Made by a program: the position numbers and the translations under genes
Origin: Pacificibacter marinus
Lineage (GTDB): Bacteria; Pseudomonadota; Alphaproteobacteria; Rhodobacterales; Rhodobacteraceae
NCBI RefSeq assembly: GCF_900109555.1
Contig: NZ_FNZV01000008.1
Coordinates: forward strand, 147,800-211,799
Direction of reading: 5' to 3'
DNA length: 64,000 nt
Shown here: one piece after another, positions 46,678 through 55,443 of the stretch
Layout: each line of letters starts with the position of its first letter
Numbering within the stretch: the stretch's first letter is position 1
Notes under the pieces: generated by a model
The model's database searches: none
What the model saw: only the letters and a program-made list of their open reading frames with translations
What the model was told of the DNA's origin: nothing

Positions 46678-47388
46678 TCACCCTTTTTCAAGGAATTGCG
46701 TCAAATCCTGCATCATCGCAGCGGCCAGTTCATCAGCAAATATTTCATGTTTATCCTTCGCAACGAGCATCCCTTCTTCAGTCATACGACGCAGAATGCG
46801 CATGATCTTTTTTCTGGCTATATCTGGCGACATAGTCATGCCGCGACGCTCCAAAGCGTCACGAAGCTTAGTTGAAATGTCGCGGATCTTTAAATTTTTT
46901 CTAACCAAATGTTGCACATCTAAAGCTGCAAGGTCTTCGACTGTAACGGTCATAGGAGCTGTAAAGGCCACACCTTGTATCGAAGCAGTTACCAACTCTT
47001 GGGCAGCTGCCTTTGTGGCCTCGGACGCGGCGTATGTTGTATTGCTGCGCAAGCTCAAAAGCGTCACGTTAAGCGTTTCGCAATTTGCACCTTTGCGAAG
47101 CATTTTAAGACAGCTCACGACATCAGATATTTGTGCATCAACGAACACGAGCAACGGAATTTTATCATCGGCAAAATCGTACTTCATCGCGTAACCTGCA
47201 GCATTGATCAGACGACTGTCTTCATTTGAAAGCAAAGCGTTATTGTACGTCTGATCACGTTTACCGGTGGCCCAAGGCATCTTAAAAAACTGATATTCTT
47301 GCCCAAAAATATGTTGAAAGGCTTCCGCATCCAGCATGCTCGGGTTCAACAAATCAAAACTTCCCAAAAGAACGGCAATTTTCATCAT
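46678..47388 (-). CDS. Uncharacterised protein of the capsule operon
   Basis: A 236-residue soluble protein that I do not recognise. It begins MMKIAVLLGSFDLLNPSMLD, a Rossmann-like strand-loop, has FADDKIPLLVFVDAQISDVVSCL in the middle, and ends in helices rich in Arg and Met (ARKKIMRILRRMTEEGML). No signal peptide or membrane helix is seen. It is tightly packed between a GT2 gene and a GT4 gene (1-base and 0-base gaps), so it is expressed with them. A role in glycan assembly or its regulation is only a guess from position. Confidence 0.7.
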   Translation of the reverse strand: MMKIAVLLGSFDLLNPSMLDAEAFQHIFGQEYQFFKMPWATGKRDQTYNNALLSNEDSRLINAAGYAMKYDFADDKIPLLVFVDAQISDVVSCLKMLRKGANCETLNVTLLSLRSNTTYAASEATKAAAQELVTASIQGVAFTAPMTVTVEDLAALDVQHLVRKNLKIRDISTKLRDALERRGMTMSPDIARKKIMRILRRMTEEGMLVAKDKHEIFADELAAAMMQDLTQFLEKG

Positions 47389-47389
47389 A

Positions 47390-48295
47390 TTATCCTTGAT
47401 TCAAAGATTGTTTGAGACGGAACAATGCGTATCGGGGATCACTTTTGAAGGCGTGAAACTTGTAAGCCATAGCCAACCCATGTTCTGAATTGTTTTTCGC
47501 AAAGCGGGATGCCACAAAGTCTGCCTTAGATTTTGCGCGCTGTGTAAACGTCGGCCCAAACTCTAGCAAAGCCGCGTTGTGCTTATTGAAAATGGTATTG
47601 TAGCAGCCGCGAATTTCAGCAGCATTTCTGCCAATGTCTGACTTGAAATAGCAGCACAACGAATTCCTATTGCTTGGCGTCACCAACCGACCGCCAGCGC
47701 GTACAAAAGAAATGAAATAGTCCAAATCCTGCAACCGCAAAAGGCGCTCATCAAAACGGGCCGCGCGCTCAAACGATTTACGTGTGCCTAAAAGGGTCCA
47801 AAGATAGGCCCGCAATTTGTCGCCGATGAAAAGCTCTTTGAGTTGGTCGCCTCGTGCAATTTGATCAACCTTGCGCCGCCGCTTGCCTTCCCATTTCCAA
47901 TCGTAATTACACGTGATCCAATGCGTATCGACATCATCGCCCTTGTGCACCAAGTCGTACAAGCAATTGAACTGCGACTGAATTTTATCTTTGTACCAAA
48001 TATCACCCGCATCGAGCCAAGCCAAAAATGGGGCATCAGCGGCATCCAAAAGCTTATTACGCGTCTTCGGACGCCCAAGGTTTTCAGGGCTCTTGATCAA
48101 TTCAATATTCAAGGAGCTTTGCAAAATAACTTGTTCAGTTTTTTGCAGTTCATCGCGCTCTGAACCATCATCAACAACGATAACACGTTTGCTACCCGCC
48201 CAAGTTTGATTTTCAATAGACTCTAGCGACAGCGCCAAGGCACTGGAATCGTTGTAGTGTGGGATCAATACATCAAGTGTGGTCAAAAATAACAT
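47390..48295 (-). CDS. Glycosyltransferase family 2
   Basis: A 301-residue GT-A enzyme. TTLDVLIPHYNDSSALALSLESI is the N-terminal signature. VVDDGSERDEL and FLAWLDAGDIWYKDKI place the acidic nucleotide/metal-binding residues, here DAGD rather than a classical DxD. The C-terminal part is basic. It lies just downstream of the kpsT-like gene in the leftward operon. Confidence 0.85.
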   Translation of the reverse strand: MLFLTTLDVLIPHYNDSSALALSLESIENQTWAGSKRVIVVDDGSERDELQKTEQVILQSSLNIELIKSPENLGRPKTRNKLLDAADAPFLAWLDAGDIWYKDKIQSQFNCLYDLVHKGDDVDTHWITCNYDWKWEGKRRRKVDQIARGDQLKELFIGDKLRAYLWTLLGTRKSFERAARFDERLLRLQDLDYFISFVRAGGRLVTPSNRNSLCCYFKSDIGRNAAEIRGCYNTIFNKHNAALLEFGPTFTQRAKSKADFVASRFAKNNSEHGLAMAYKFHAFKSDPRYALFRLKQSLNQG

Positions 48296-48371
48296 TCCTT
48301 ACAATTGAAAAAATAGGCAACTTTTTCTGTCGGCCCTTGGTGAAACTGGCCTCTATTTCGATAGGGCTTCC

Positions 48372-49043
48372 TTAGTTTTCATGATCTTTTGCTTTCATAT
48401 TTGCCTCATGTGCAGCAATCGCATCTGAAATTTCAGGAAAGTATGCCAGCTTTCCCTTTTCCAAAACCGCGCCGCAATCACACAGTTCGTGAAGCATTCC
48501 CATGCTGTGAGACACAACGATGGCCCCACTATGCTTGAGACGTTCGCGAATAACCGCGCTACTTTTTTGTCGAAATGCGGCATCCCCCACCGATGTCACT
48601 TCATCAATGATATAAGTATCAAACGGGATTCCCATTGAGACAGCAAAGGCAAGTCGCGACTTCATACCAGACGAATAGGTGCGAACTGGCATATGAAAAT
48701 TCTGGCCAAGCTCTGTGAAATCTTCAACAAAATCTATGAGTGCATCCGTATCAATGCCATACACACGTGCGACGAAGAGGGTGTTTTGTGCCCCAGTCAA
48801 CGCCCCATGAAACGAACCAGCAAAGCCGACGGGCCAAGAAATTGTTCCCGATATTTTGACGTCACCGCTTTCGGGCAACAAAGTACCTGTAATGATTTTG
48901 AGAAGTGTCGATTTTCCAGCACCATTGCGGCCTAACAGTCCCAAGCACTTACGCTCGGGAATGTCCAAATTGGCATTTTTCACAATATACTGTGGCGCGC
49001 CTTTGCTGCGAAAAGACTTGGTCAAGTTTGAGATCTGAATCAT
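48372..49043 (-). CDS. Capsular polysaccharide ABC exporter, ATP-binding protein (KpsT-like)
   Basis: ATPase of an ABC-2 type glycan exporter. The 223-residue protein has Walker A GLLGRNGAGKSTLLKII, the signature YSSGMKSRLAFAVSM and Walker B TYIIDEVTSVGDAAF. The short length without a C-terminal carbohydrate-binding domain fits KpsT rather than Wzt. It lies 2 bases after the KpsE-like gene. The permease gene is 1.4 kb away on the opposite strand. Confidence 0.9.
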   Translation of the reverse strand: MIQISNLTKSFRSKGAPQYIVKNANLDIPERKCLGLLGRNGAGKSTLLKIITGTLLPESGDVKISGTISWPVGFAGSFHGALTGAQNTLFVARVYGIDTDALIDFVEDFTELGQNFHMPVRTYSSGMKSRLAFAVSMGIPFDTYIIDEVTSVGDAAFRQKSSAVIRERLKHSGAIVVSHSMGMLHELCDCGAVLEKGKLAYFPEISDAIAAHEANMKAKDHEN

Positions 49044-49045
49044 AA

Positions 49046-50287
49046 TTACCTACGATCTCGTAGGGAATAATAGACCATCACAAGAATGATCCAGCCAAAG
49101 AAGGAAAAGAACGCCACCAATGTTGTGAGCAGTATTTTTCTTGGATATTCGGGACGATCCGCATGGGTCGGTTTGATATGTGCTGCCAGATACCGACTTT
49201 GACGCCGCGCCTCGCCATTGGCGTTATCAAGTGCATCAAGTGCCTGTAGATATGATTGTTCAGCAAATTCAACCTCGACGCTTAACTCTTCGTAGCGTCC
49301 CATAAGCTGTGCAAGCGCTTCACCGTTTTCACTATCCCCAAGGCCAAACTTGCCGCGTTGAATGTCGATTTGTTTTTCGATAACGCCAATTTTTAAATTG
49401 AGTTGAACAAGGCGAGGATCAGTTTTTGTTGCAGACAATTCTAGCAAACCACGACTAATAAGCGCTTGGGTCAACTGTGTTTGCATAGAGGTCAAAACCC
49501 CCATCTGCCCCTGAATATCGGCAGCGGGGTCAATAATTTGGGTCTGATTTCGAAATTCTGCAAGCGTTCTACGCGCAGATTTAAGCCGCGCAACAGCGAC
49601 TTCCAGATCATCTTGCGCATACGACGTTGCATCAGAACGGGCCTGCGTCGACAAATCGTTAATCATAGCGCTGCTTTGCGCAAACATCTCTTCGGCCAAA
49701 ATCACGGCGCTGTCGGCATCAAACGCACGCACTTCGACTTCTAGAATACCAGCGCCACCATCATAACCGATCTTGGTCATCTTATTCCAAAACGCGAGCA
49801 AATCTTCGATTGAGGGGTCTTGCTTTAGGCAGAAAATGAAATCTTTATTGCCCTCATCGCAGCCATAAACCGAGACAAGATTCAATTTGTCATCCATCTC
49901 CCGCACCAATTGCTGGCTTTGAATAAAGTCATACAGGATCTCTGTGTCTGTACTGTCGGCGCTTGAAAGTTGGCTGATGCCACCCAAAACTTCGAGCGCA
50001 GGAGACGTTTGCGCACTGCGTACAGAAAAGCCGATGCGAGTCACATATTGGTCACGCGCTTGCGTCCACAGGTAACCCGCCGTGATTGCGGTGGGCAAAA
50101 AGACCCCAAGACACAACAGAATGACCGCGCCAATATGTCGACGCTGCGGTTTGGCACGGCGCGCCAAGGGTCGGACAATGATCTCTGGCCTTGGCGCAGG
50201 GGGCCTACGCTTACGTTTTGGCGCTGTCGCCGAGACCGACGCAGGTTGACGCGTCTCTGGGTGGGCATGGGTTTCACCATCTTGCAC
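49046..50287 (-). CDS. Capsule polysaccharide export inner-membrane protein (KpsE-like, PCP family)
   Basis: A 413-residue polysaccharide co-polymerase-like protein with a Pro/Arg-rich cytosolic N-terminus (about 1-50), a first membrane helix (HIGAVILLCLGVFLPTAITAGYLW), a periplasmic coiled-coil body and a second helix close to the end (ILLTTLVAFFSFFGWIILVMVYY). In ABC-dependent capsule export this protein bridges the inner-membrane transporter and an outer-membrane channel. The outer-membrane component (KpsD or Wza type) is not in the window. It heads the leftward operon. Confidence 0.87.
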   Translation of the reverse strand: MQDGETHAHPETRQPASVSATAPKRKRRPPAPRPEIIVRPLARRAKPQRRHIGAVILLCLGVFLPTAITAGYLWTQARDQYVTRIGFSVRSAQTSPALEVLGGISQLSSADSTDTEILYDFIQSQQLVREMDDKLNLVSVYGCDEGNKDFIFCLKQDPSIEDLLAFWNKMTKIGYDGGAGILEVEVRAFDADSAVILAEEMFAQSSAMINDLSTQARSDATSYAQDDLEVAVARLKSARRTLAEFRNQTQIIDPAADIQGQMGVLTSMQTQLTQALISRGLLELSATKTDPRLVQLNLKIGVIEKQIDIQRGKFGLGDSENGEALAQLMGRYEELSVEVEFAEQSYLQALDALDNANGEARRQSRYLAAHIKPTHADRPEYPRKILLTTLVAFFSFFGWIILVMVYYSLRDRR

Positions 50288-50418
50288 GTGATCAGCACCT
50301 TTGTACCAAATAAATCGTCGCCATTGTATATTTGATAAGAAAAATGACCCATAATCATGATTAATTGGTTAATTCGCATTCACTTTAATCAGTGAAGAAA
50401 TCCGCGTTAGGTGCTTTC

Positions 50419-51186
50419 ATGGTAACTGTTTTCAAACGGTCATTCGCAACAGTTTGGGCGCTCATTTCGCGTGAAATGGCAACAAACTACGGCAAATCAC
50501 CTGGCGGCTATATATGGGCTATTTTAGAACCTGCTGCGGGCATTGCGCTTATGACCGCACTCTTCTCAATTGCATTTCGACAGCCGCAACTTGGCATCAG
50601 CTTTGCGCTGTTTTATGCCACGGGAATGCTGCCTTTTACGATGTACAAAGATCTTTCAGGCAAGATTGCAAAATCTATTTCCTTTAGCGAAAAACTGATG
50701 GCCTATCCCGCAGTCACGTTCATGGACGCCATTCTCGCCAGACTGATATTGAATACCATCACTCAAATCACAATCTTTTTCATTGTCTTTGGCTTTATAA
50801 TGGCGACCGTGGAAACACGTGCACATTTGGATTTTCAATGGATAGCGCTGTCCATTGCAGCCACACTTAACCTGTCTGTGGGAATTGGAATTTTCAACAG
50901 CGTTGCCTTCATGAAAGTGCCAGTGTGGGAAAACATGTGGGCTATTCTAAACCGGCCTATGTTTATGATTTCATGTATTTTCTTTTTGTTTGATAGCGTC
51001 CCAGAACCTTTTAAATCCATGCTTTGGTTCAATCCGTTGGTGCACATCGTCGGACTTATGCGCAAAGGGTTCTACCCATCATATGACGCGGCATATGTGT
51101 CTTTGACCTATCTCTTTGCCCCGCCGCTGATCCTATCTGCTTTTGGGTTAATGATGCTGCGTAGATACCACAATTCAGTGCGCTAA
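50419..51186 (+). CDS. Capsular polysaccharide ABC exporter, permease (KpsM-like)
   Basis: A 255-residue ABC-2 permease with about six hydrophobic helices. REMATNYGKSPGGYIWAILEPAAGIALM at the start and NPLVHIVGLMRKGFYPSYD near the end are typical of KpsM. The ATG at 50419 is chosen because TTAGGTG precedes it. An in-frame GTG at 50392 is possible. It is divergent from the KpsE/KpsT genes, an unusual split since kpsM and kpsT are generally adjacent and codirectional. Confidence 0.88.
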   Translation: MVTVFKRSFATVWALISREMATNYGKSPGGYIWAILEPAAGIALMTALFSIAFRQPQLGISFALFYATGMLPFTMYKDLSGKIAKSISFSEKLMAYPAVTFMDAILARLILNTITQITIFFIVFGFIMATVETRAHLDFQWIALSIAATLNLSVGIGIFNSVAFMKVPVWENMWAILNRPMFMISCIFFLFDSVPEPFKSMLWFNPLVHIVGLMRKGFYPSYDAAYVSLTYLFAPPLILSAFGLMMLRRYHNSVR

Positions 51187-51245
51187 AGCGCCTCATTCAC
51201 ACACCGTGATCATATTATAAAAACAACCAATGCTTGGTGCTCGAC

Positions 51246-51845
51246 TTAGTGTGATATCCCGAGTGCCATCGTCTCTTTCGCCATATCGGCGGCTAGTTTT
51301 GAGATGTCATCTTGAGGCGTCTTTCTCAACAACTCCACACGCAAAGCAGATATATTCGCTTGAAAGCGCCGTGCAAGGCGCATGGGATCCGCGTCACACG
51401 GTAGCTGGCCTGCAGCGCGAGCGGCTTCAAAAGCCTCGGCGAACTCCCCGCACATTTGGTCAAGGTAGCGTAGCGATGCCGCAGCGATTTTGGGATCGGT
51501 GGATGCAGTATCAACAACGGTCTTCATCAGCATACAGGCCTGTCGCGAAGAATCTTCCTGCGCAAGATTTGCATAGTTTTGAAACTGTGCCGCCAACCCA
51601 GCAAGCGGCGTTACAGCCTTGGACATTTCTGCGCGAAAGCCTTTGAGAGATGCTTCAAAATAGCGTTCAATCGCCAAAAGGTAGAGGTTTTCCTTGCTCT
51701 CAAACGCGGCATAAATACTGCCGGGCTTCATATGCAGTGCCGCTTCCAGATCCTTAAGCGATGTCGCGTGATATCCCTTACGCCAAAAGAGGATCATGGC
51801 TGCATCAAGTGCGCCGTCACGATCATAATTTGCGGCACGAGCCAT
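51246..51845 (-). CDS. TetR/AcrR family transcriptional regulator
   Basis: A 199-residue repressor with an N-terminal helix-turn-helix (ALDAAMILFWRKGYHATSLKDLEAALHMKPGSIYAAFESKENLYLLAI, spread over residues 11-56). The C-terminal ligand domain includes GLAAQFQNYANLAQEDSSRQACML. It follows the DsbA-like gene after 3 bases, so the two form an operon. Paired palindromes in front of the AhpD-like gene, 1.6 kb away, are possible targets. No such sequence is seen in front of its own operon. Confidence 0.9.
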   Translation of the reverse strand: MARAANYDRDGALDAAMILFWRKGYHATSLKDLEAALHMKPGSIYAAFESKENLYLLAIERYFEASLKGFRAEMSKAVTPLAGLAAQFQNYANLAQEDSSRQACMLMKTVVDTASTDPKIAAASLRYLDQMCGEFAEAFEAARAAGQLPCDADPMRLARRFQANISALRVELLRKTPQDDISKLAADMAKETMALGISH

Positions 51846-51848
51846 GGT

Positions 51849-52493
51849 TTACCCTTTCATCTCGGCGATTTGCGACAAAATACTGGTATAATTGTCTACG
51901 CCTTGCGCACCAGTGACAAGGTGTTTGCGGTCGAACACTACGGCAGGCACACCGGAAACGCCCTGTTTTTGCCAGAACTGTTCGGCCCTGCGGACCTCAT
52001 TGGCAAAGCGTTGATCGTCTAGCACGGCGGCGGCCTGCGCACGATCCAGTCCGATTTCAGCGGCCACATCTGCCAACACATCATCGTCAGACAGGTTACG
52101 TTGTTCAGTGAAATGAGCGGTGAACAACGCCAATTTAAGGTCGTGTTTGCGGCCTTGGGTCTCGGCCCAATGAAGCAGCTGATGAGTGTTAAATGTGTTG
52201 TGCATACGAGAGTCTTCGGCCCAAGCAAACTCAAACCCAAGACTGTCGCCCAGTGCTTTCATCTGCTGGCGTGATTGCTCGGATTGTTCAGGCGTACTGC
52301 CGTATTTTTCGATGATATGCTCGCGGGTATTCTGCCCTTCGGGCGGCATTTTCGGGTTCAACTCGAACGGATGCCAGTGGATTTCGTGGTCGGTGCCGGA
52401 AGCGTCCAGCGCCCGCGACAGCTGGTGATAGCCAATGATGCACCAAGGGCACATAACATCAGATACAATGTCGATACGTAAAGGTTCGGTCAT
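51849..52493 (-). CDS. DsbA family oxidoreductase (FrnE-like)
   Basis: A 214-residue thioredoxin-fold protein without signal peptide, so cytosolic. The redox motif CPWC lies near the N-terminus in IVSDVMCPWCIIGYHQL, and the cis-Pro region is GVSGVPAVVFDRKHLVTGAQ. This matches the FrnE/2-hydroxychromene-isomerase-like branch linked to oxidative stress. GGAG lies 9 bases before the ATG at 52493. The ATG at 52499 would leave too little space. Confidence 0.88.
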   Translation of the reverse strand: MTEPLRIDIVSDVMCPWCIIGYHQLSRALDASGTDHEIHWHPFELNPKMPPEGQNTREHIIEKYGSTPEQSEQSRQQMKALGDSLGFEFAWAEDSRMHNTFNTHQLLHWAETQGRKHDLKLALFTAHFTEQRNLSDDDVLADVAAEIGLDRAQAAAVLDDQRFANEVRRAEQFWQKQGVSGVPAVVFDRKHLVTGAQGVDNYTSILSQIAEMKG

Positions 52494-52499
52494 TATCAT

Positions 52500-52825
52500 A
52501 CGCTCCGATCGCGGCCTATAACCTGACGCTTACCGCCAGCAAGACAATGAGATAAGTTTCATAAGCTCCATTTGCCATAGGGTTGGCAAAAATTAGCATT
52601 AAAATTAGCGGCACCCAAAGGTGACACGGCAGCCTGACATAAGTTGGTCAAACCACGGTGCTACAAAAGCACAGCTAGACTGGCCATCTTATCGGGGTAA
52701 GCAGGGCGTTCACCGCGACCATCACCCATAGTCGAAAAGCACAGAAGGATATCCAAATGCGCAAAAACAGGATGGTTTTTGGTAGAGAGAAGGTTGCCGG
52801 AGCAGTCACCCACCCCGGCAATTCA
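52500..52825. other. Intergenic region, no supported gene
   Basis: About 325 bases between the DsbA-like and AhpD-like genes, both read leftwards. It contains a short direct repeat (AAAATTAGC twice within 20 bases near 52595) and the terminator at 52794. Short open stretches on the minus strand are hydrophobic but lack starts and ribosome binding sites, and may be relics. Confidence 0.5.
52794..52821 (-). terminator. Hairpin after the AhpD-like gene
   Basis: TTGCCGG pairs with CCGGCAA around a 14-base loop, a few bases past the stop of the AhpD-like gene. The following sequence is pyrimidine-rich but without a full T-run. Confidence 0.45.
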
Positions 52826-53395
52826 TTATTCAGCGGCGATTGTTGATTTCTTTTCCCAAGCGAACTTTTGGAACACTTGGTCCACAGGTGTTTTTGCAAA
52901 GTGGTTGGTGTAGTTGGACATCAACTTTTGCGCAGCACCCAAGATGATTTCAAGGATGTTGGTTTCAGTGAAACCCGCGTCCAAGAACGCCTGCGTATCG
53001 GCATCGGCTACAAAACCACGATCACGAATCATTGCCAAAGTGAAAGTGCGCAGAGCTTCAAGTTTGGCAGTCGGCAGAGGTGTTTCGTTGCGCAAAGCTT
53101 CGGTAATCGCATCGTCAATTTTCATCATCTTCGCGATTCCTGTGTGGGCAGGTACGCAGTAGTGGCAGCTATTTTCGACGTTGATTGTTTGCCAGACAAC
53201 AGTTTTTTCTTCGTCTGTCAGCGTCGTTGCCATGAACTGTTGGTGGGCAAAGTTATAAGCGGCGAGCAGCGGTGGCGCATCGGCCATCGTACCGTGCAGG
53301 CCCGGAATGCGACCGTTGTTTTTAAGCGAGGTTTCCAAAAGCGGTTTACCTGCTTCTGGAGCGGATTCGATAGTGTGGATCGGGAAGATTGCCAT
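52826..53395 (-). CDS. Carboxymuconolactone decarboxylase / AhpD-like alkylhydroperoxidase family protein
   Basis: A 189-residue helical protein. The redox pair CxxC and proton-relay His are in VENSCHYCVPAHTGIAK, the AhpD-like core. The flanking NFAHQQFMATTLTDEEKTVVWQTIN is also typical of peroxidase-related members. It is expected to reduce peroxides or related electrophiles in the cytosol. The start at 53395 follows GGAC-type sequence and fits the family. An extension to 53440 would enter the promoter. Two palindromes precede it, suggesting repressor control. Confidence 0.87.
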   Translation of the reverse strand: MAIFPIHTIESAPEAGKPLLETSLKNNGRIPGLHGTMADAPPLLAAYNFAHQQFMATTLTDEEKTVVWQTINVENSCHYCVPAHTGIAKMMKIDDAITEALRNETPLPTAKLEALRTFTLAMIRDRGFVADADTQAFLDAGFTETNILEIILGAAQKLMSNYTNHFAKTPVDQVFQKFAWEKKSTIAAE

Positions 53396-53449
53396 GGTGT
53401 GTCCTTTCAGGAATGGATTTCCGTATTCAATGACGTCCATATATGTAAA

Positions 53450-53489
53450 TTGAGTGATTACTCAACAATATATTTGAGCAATCACTCAA
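53450..53489. promoter_or_regulatory. Paired operator-like palindromes
   Basis: TTGAGTGATTACTCAA (53450-53465) and TTGAGCAATCACTCAA (53474-53489) share the form TTGAGyrATyACTCAA when one copy is read on the other strand. Their centres are 24 bp apart. This spacing and symmetry suit two TetR-type dimers in front of the AhpD-like gene. Confidence 0.7.
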
Positions 53490-53495
53490 ATGTGA

Positions 53496-54021
53496 ACAAC
53501 AAACAACAATGGAGAGGAGCAATGCGTATACATGGAAGAGCTATGCGCAGTCCGACAATCGGTACTTGCCTGCTTCAAGGAATTCTTGATCCGCTATACT
53601 AAAGGCACTCCTCACCACCTTGTCGACGGCGTCTTTCGATGTAGTAAGCGTCTGTACCATCTCGATCTCCTCATCAATAAGATGAACCAGAAATACTCCC
53701 TTTAAATCCACAAACAATAGAAGCTGTCGGGCCAGTTGTGATCTTTGGATCGCGATGTTGAGGGGAGCATTTTTGCCCTGAAGTTTGAAAACTTTATTGC
53801 GTAATTATTCAATATTTTCATTTCGTATGCGAAACAAAACGCCACAAACTTCGCCGCTGACATTTCTCGCCTTGGCGCTTCTTTAACCAGACATCAAAAG
53901 CCCCTACAAAGGCGGCATCGAAACAGTGCCGATTAAAGAAACCCTCATCACGACCCAAGCGCGGGTGTTAGGAAACGAAGGACCATTTCGTGGACTGTAT
54001 TAAGTGTGCGTTAAGGTGCCA
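53496..54021. other. Region of short open frames and probable gene relics
   Basis: No full gene is seen. On the plus strand GGAGAGGAG precedes an ATG at 53522 opening a 26-codon frame. On the minus strand a longer open stretch runs from about 53805 to 53541. A second minus-strand frame near 53970-53820 contains FDAAFVGAFDVWLKKRQGEK, which looks protein-like but is bounded by stops. The lack of starts and the A+T-rich centre suggest decayed genes between the redox cassette and the second polysaccharide block. Confidence 0.4.
53541..53660 (-). CDS. Candidate 39-residue small protein
   Basis: The frame begins MVQTLTTSKDAVDKVVRSAF after GAGGAG at a 6-base distance. It ends RLSDCA. The frame remains open for about 48 codons upstream of this ATG, so it could equally be the tail of a broken longer gene. 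I do not recognise it. Confidence 0.3.
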   Translation of the reverse strand: MVQTLTTSKDAVDKVVRSAFSIADQEFLEAGKYRLSDCA

Positions 54022-55443
54022 CTATAGATGCGGGGCAACAGCACTGCGCACCTGTGATGTTAGCGTTTTTGCGCGGGTCTCTGAGCTGGATTGCGCATAG
54101 ATGCGAAACTCAGGCGCGTTACCCGAAGGGCGCAGATGCACCACGTCACCGCTGTCGAAATCAACTCGCAACCCATCGGTCAGATCCACACTTTTGATGG
54201 CACCAAAGGGGGCAAAGAACGCTGTGCGATGATCTGTGTTTTCAATCAGATCGTTCAAAAAGATGGCGGCTTTGGCGCGGTCGATCTCTTGCAATCGATC
54301 CGCGGCTGTAAAGCACTGCGGCAAGGCAGTGACAAGTGCAGCTAAGGGAATGTCTTGCTGTTTGGCGGCAAATAACGGCGCGATGATGGGCAGCATGCAA
54401 TCACGGGTGGGCAGGGCCGCAAGCGGCCCTAATAGCATCGCATCAAAGCCCAGCAAAAAGCCACCATTGGCCTCAAATCCCACACAGCGATCTGCGGGCG
54501 CTTTGGCTTTTTCCATCTCAGCAATCACAAAAGGCGATCCGATACGGGTCAAAACCACCTGATCGAACTCTGGACATCTGCGCACCATGTCGTTGGAAGA
54601 CACTGGAGTGACCACGGTTTTTGCAGCCAAGACGCGCGCTGTCAAAACCCCAAGCACGTCGCCTGGAATGACTTTGCCTGTCGCATCGCTTAAAAGGGGA
54701 CGGTCTGCATCGCCATCTGTTGAGGCCACCGCATCAAGAGCGTGATCTATGCTCCACTTGATGAGATTGGCTCGAGTTTGATCATCGACGGCTTCTGTGT
54801 CGACAGGAATAAATGTGTCTGAATTGGCCAACGGCACCACAACTGCACCGAGGTTTGTTAAGATGGTTTCAATCGTGTCGCGGGCGACGGACGAGTGGCG
54901 ATAAACACCCACGCGCAGACCTTTGAGCGCCTGTGCGCCAAAGGCATCAATATAGCGTTTCACATAACGCGTCTCGGCCTCGGGCAAAGAGGTACGGGTG
55001 CCAAGGGGACCTGTGCGACGACTGCGTTTGGCATAGGCGGTATTGATCTTGGTCTCGTCGGCTTTGGAGATTTCGCCTTGGGGCACATAAAACTTCAACC
55101 CGTTGCGGTCCGCAGGGATGTGACTGCCTGTCACCATAATCGCGGCTGCTTCAGCAGACATAGACGCCAAGGCCAAAGCAGGCGTGCCAAGCGCGCCGCA
55201 GTCGACAACATCAACACCTGCGCTGAGGGCTGTGCGGCAAATCATTTGGGCGATATCAGGTGACGAAGGGCGCAAATCTTGGCCGATAAAGAGCGTGCTG
55301 CACTCGGGAACGGTTGTCAGAAAAGCATGTACGTAATCTGATACGACCTCTTCGGTTAAATCAATCACGAGGCCGCGCAAGCCACTGGTGCCAAAAGAGG
55401 GAGCCATATTAGAAAGCCTTTCGTCAGAGATTTTGTATGCCAT
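54022..55443 (-). CDS. Phosphomannomutase
   Basis: Converts mannose-6-phosphate to mannose-1-phosphate, feeding ManC. The 473-residue alpha-D-phosphohexomutase has the phosphoserine loop VTGSHIPADRNG (Ser107), metal loop STDGDADRP, sugar-binding FEANGG and phosphate-binding RPSGNAPEFRIY. The sugar motif FEANGG (rather than GEMSGH, typical of ManB/AlgC) leaves some room for a related mutase. The context next to manC and a GDP-mannose dehydrogenase supports phosphomannomutase. It is divergent from manC. Confidence 0.87.
   Translation of the reverse strand: MAYKISDERLSNMAPSFGTSGLRGLVIDLTEEVVSDYVHAFLTTVPECSTLFIGQDLRPSSPDIAQMICRTALSAGVDVVDCGALGTPALALASMSAEAAAIMVTGSHIPADRNGLKFYVPQGEISKADETKINTAYAKRSRRTGPLGTRTSLPEAETRYVKRYIDAFGAQALKGLRVGVYRHSSVARDTIETILTNLGAVVVPLANSDTFIPVDTEAVDDQTRANLIKWSIDHALDAVASTDGDADRPLLSDATGKVIPGDVLGVLTARVLAAKTVVTPVSSNDMVRRCPEFDQVVLTRIGSPFVIAEMEKAKAPADRCVGFEANGGFLLGFDAMLLGPLAALPTRDCMLPIIAPLFAAKQQDIPLAALVTALPQCFTAADRLQEIDRAKAAIFLNDLIENTDHRTAFFAPFGAIKSVDLTDGLRVDFDSGDVVHLRPSGNAPEFRIYAQSSSETRAKTLTSQVRSAVAPHL

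Noticed and set aside
52675..52899. A 74-codon minus-strand frame ending in a hydrophobic stretch
   Set aside because: Most of it overlaps the AhpD-like gene end in another frame, and it has no ribosome binding site.
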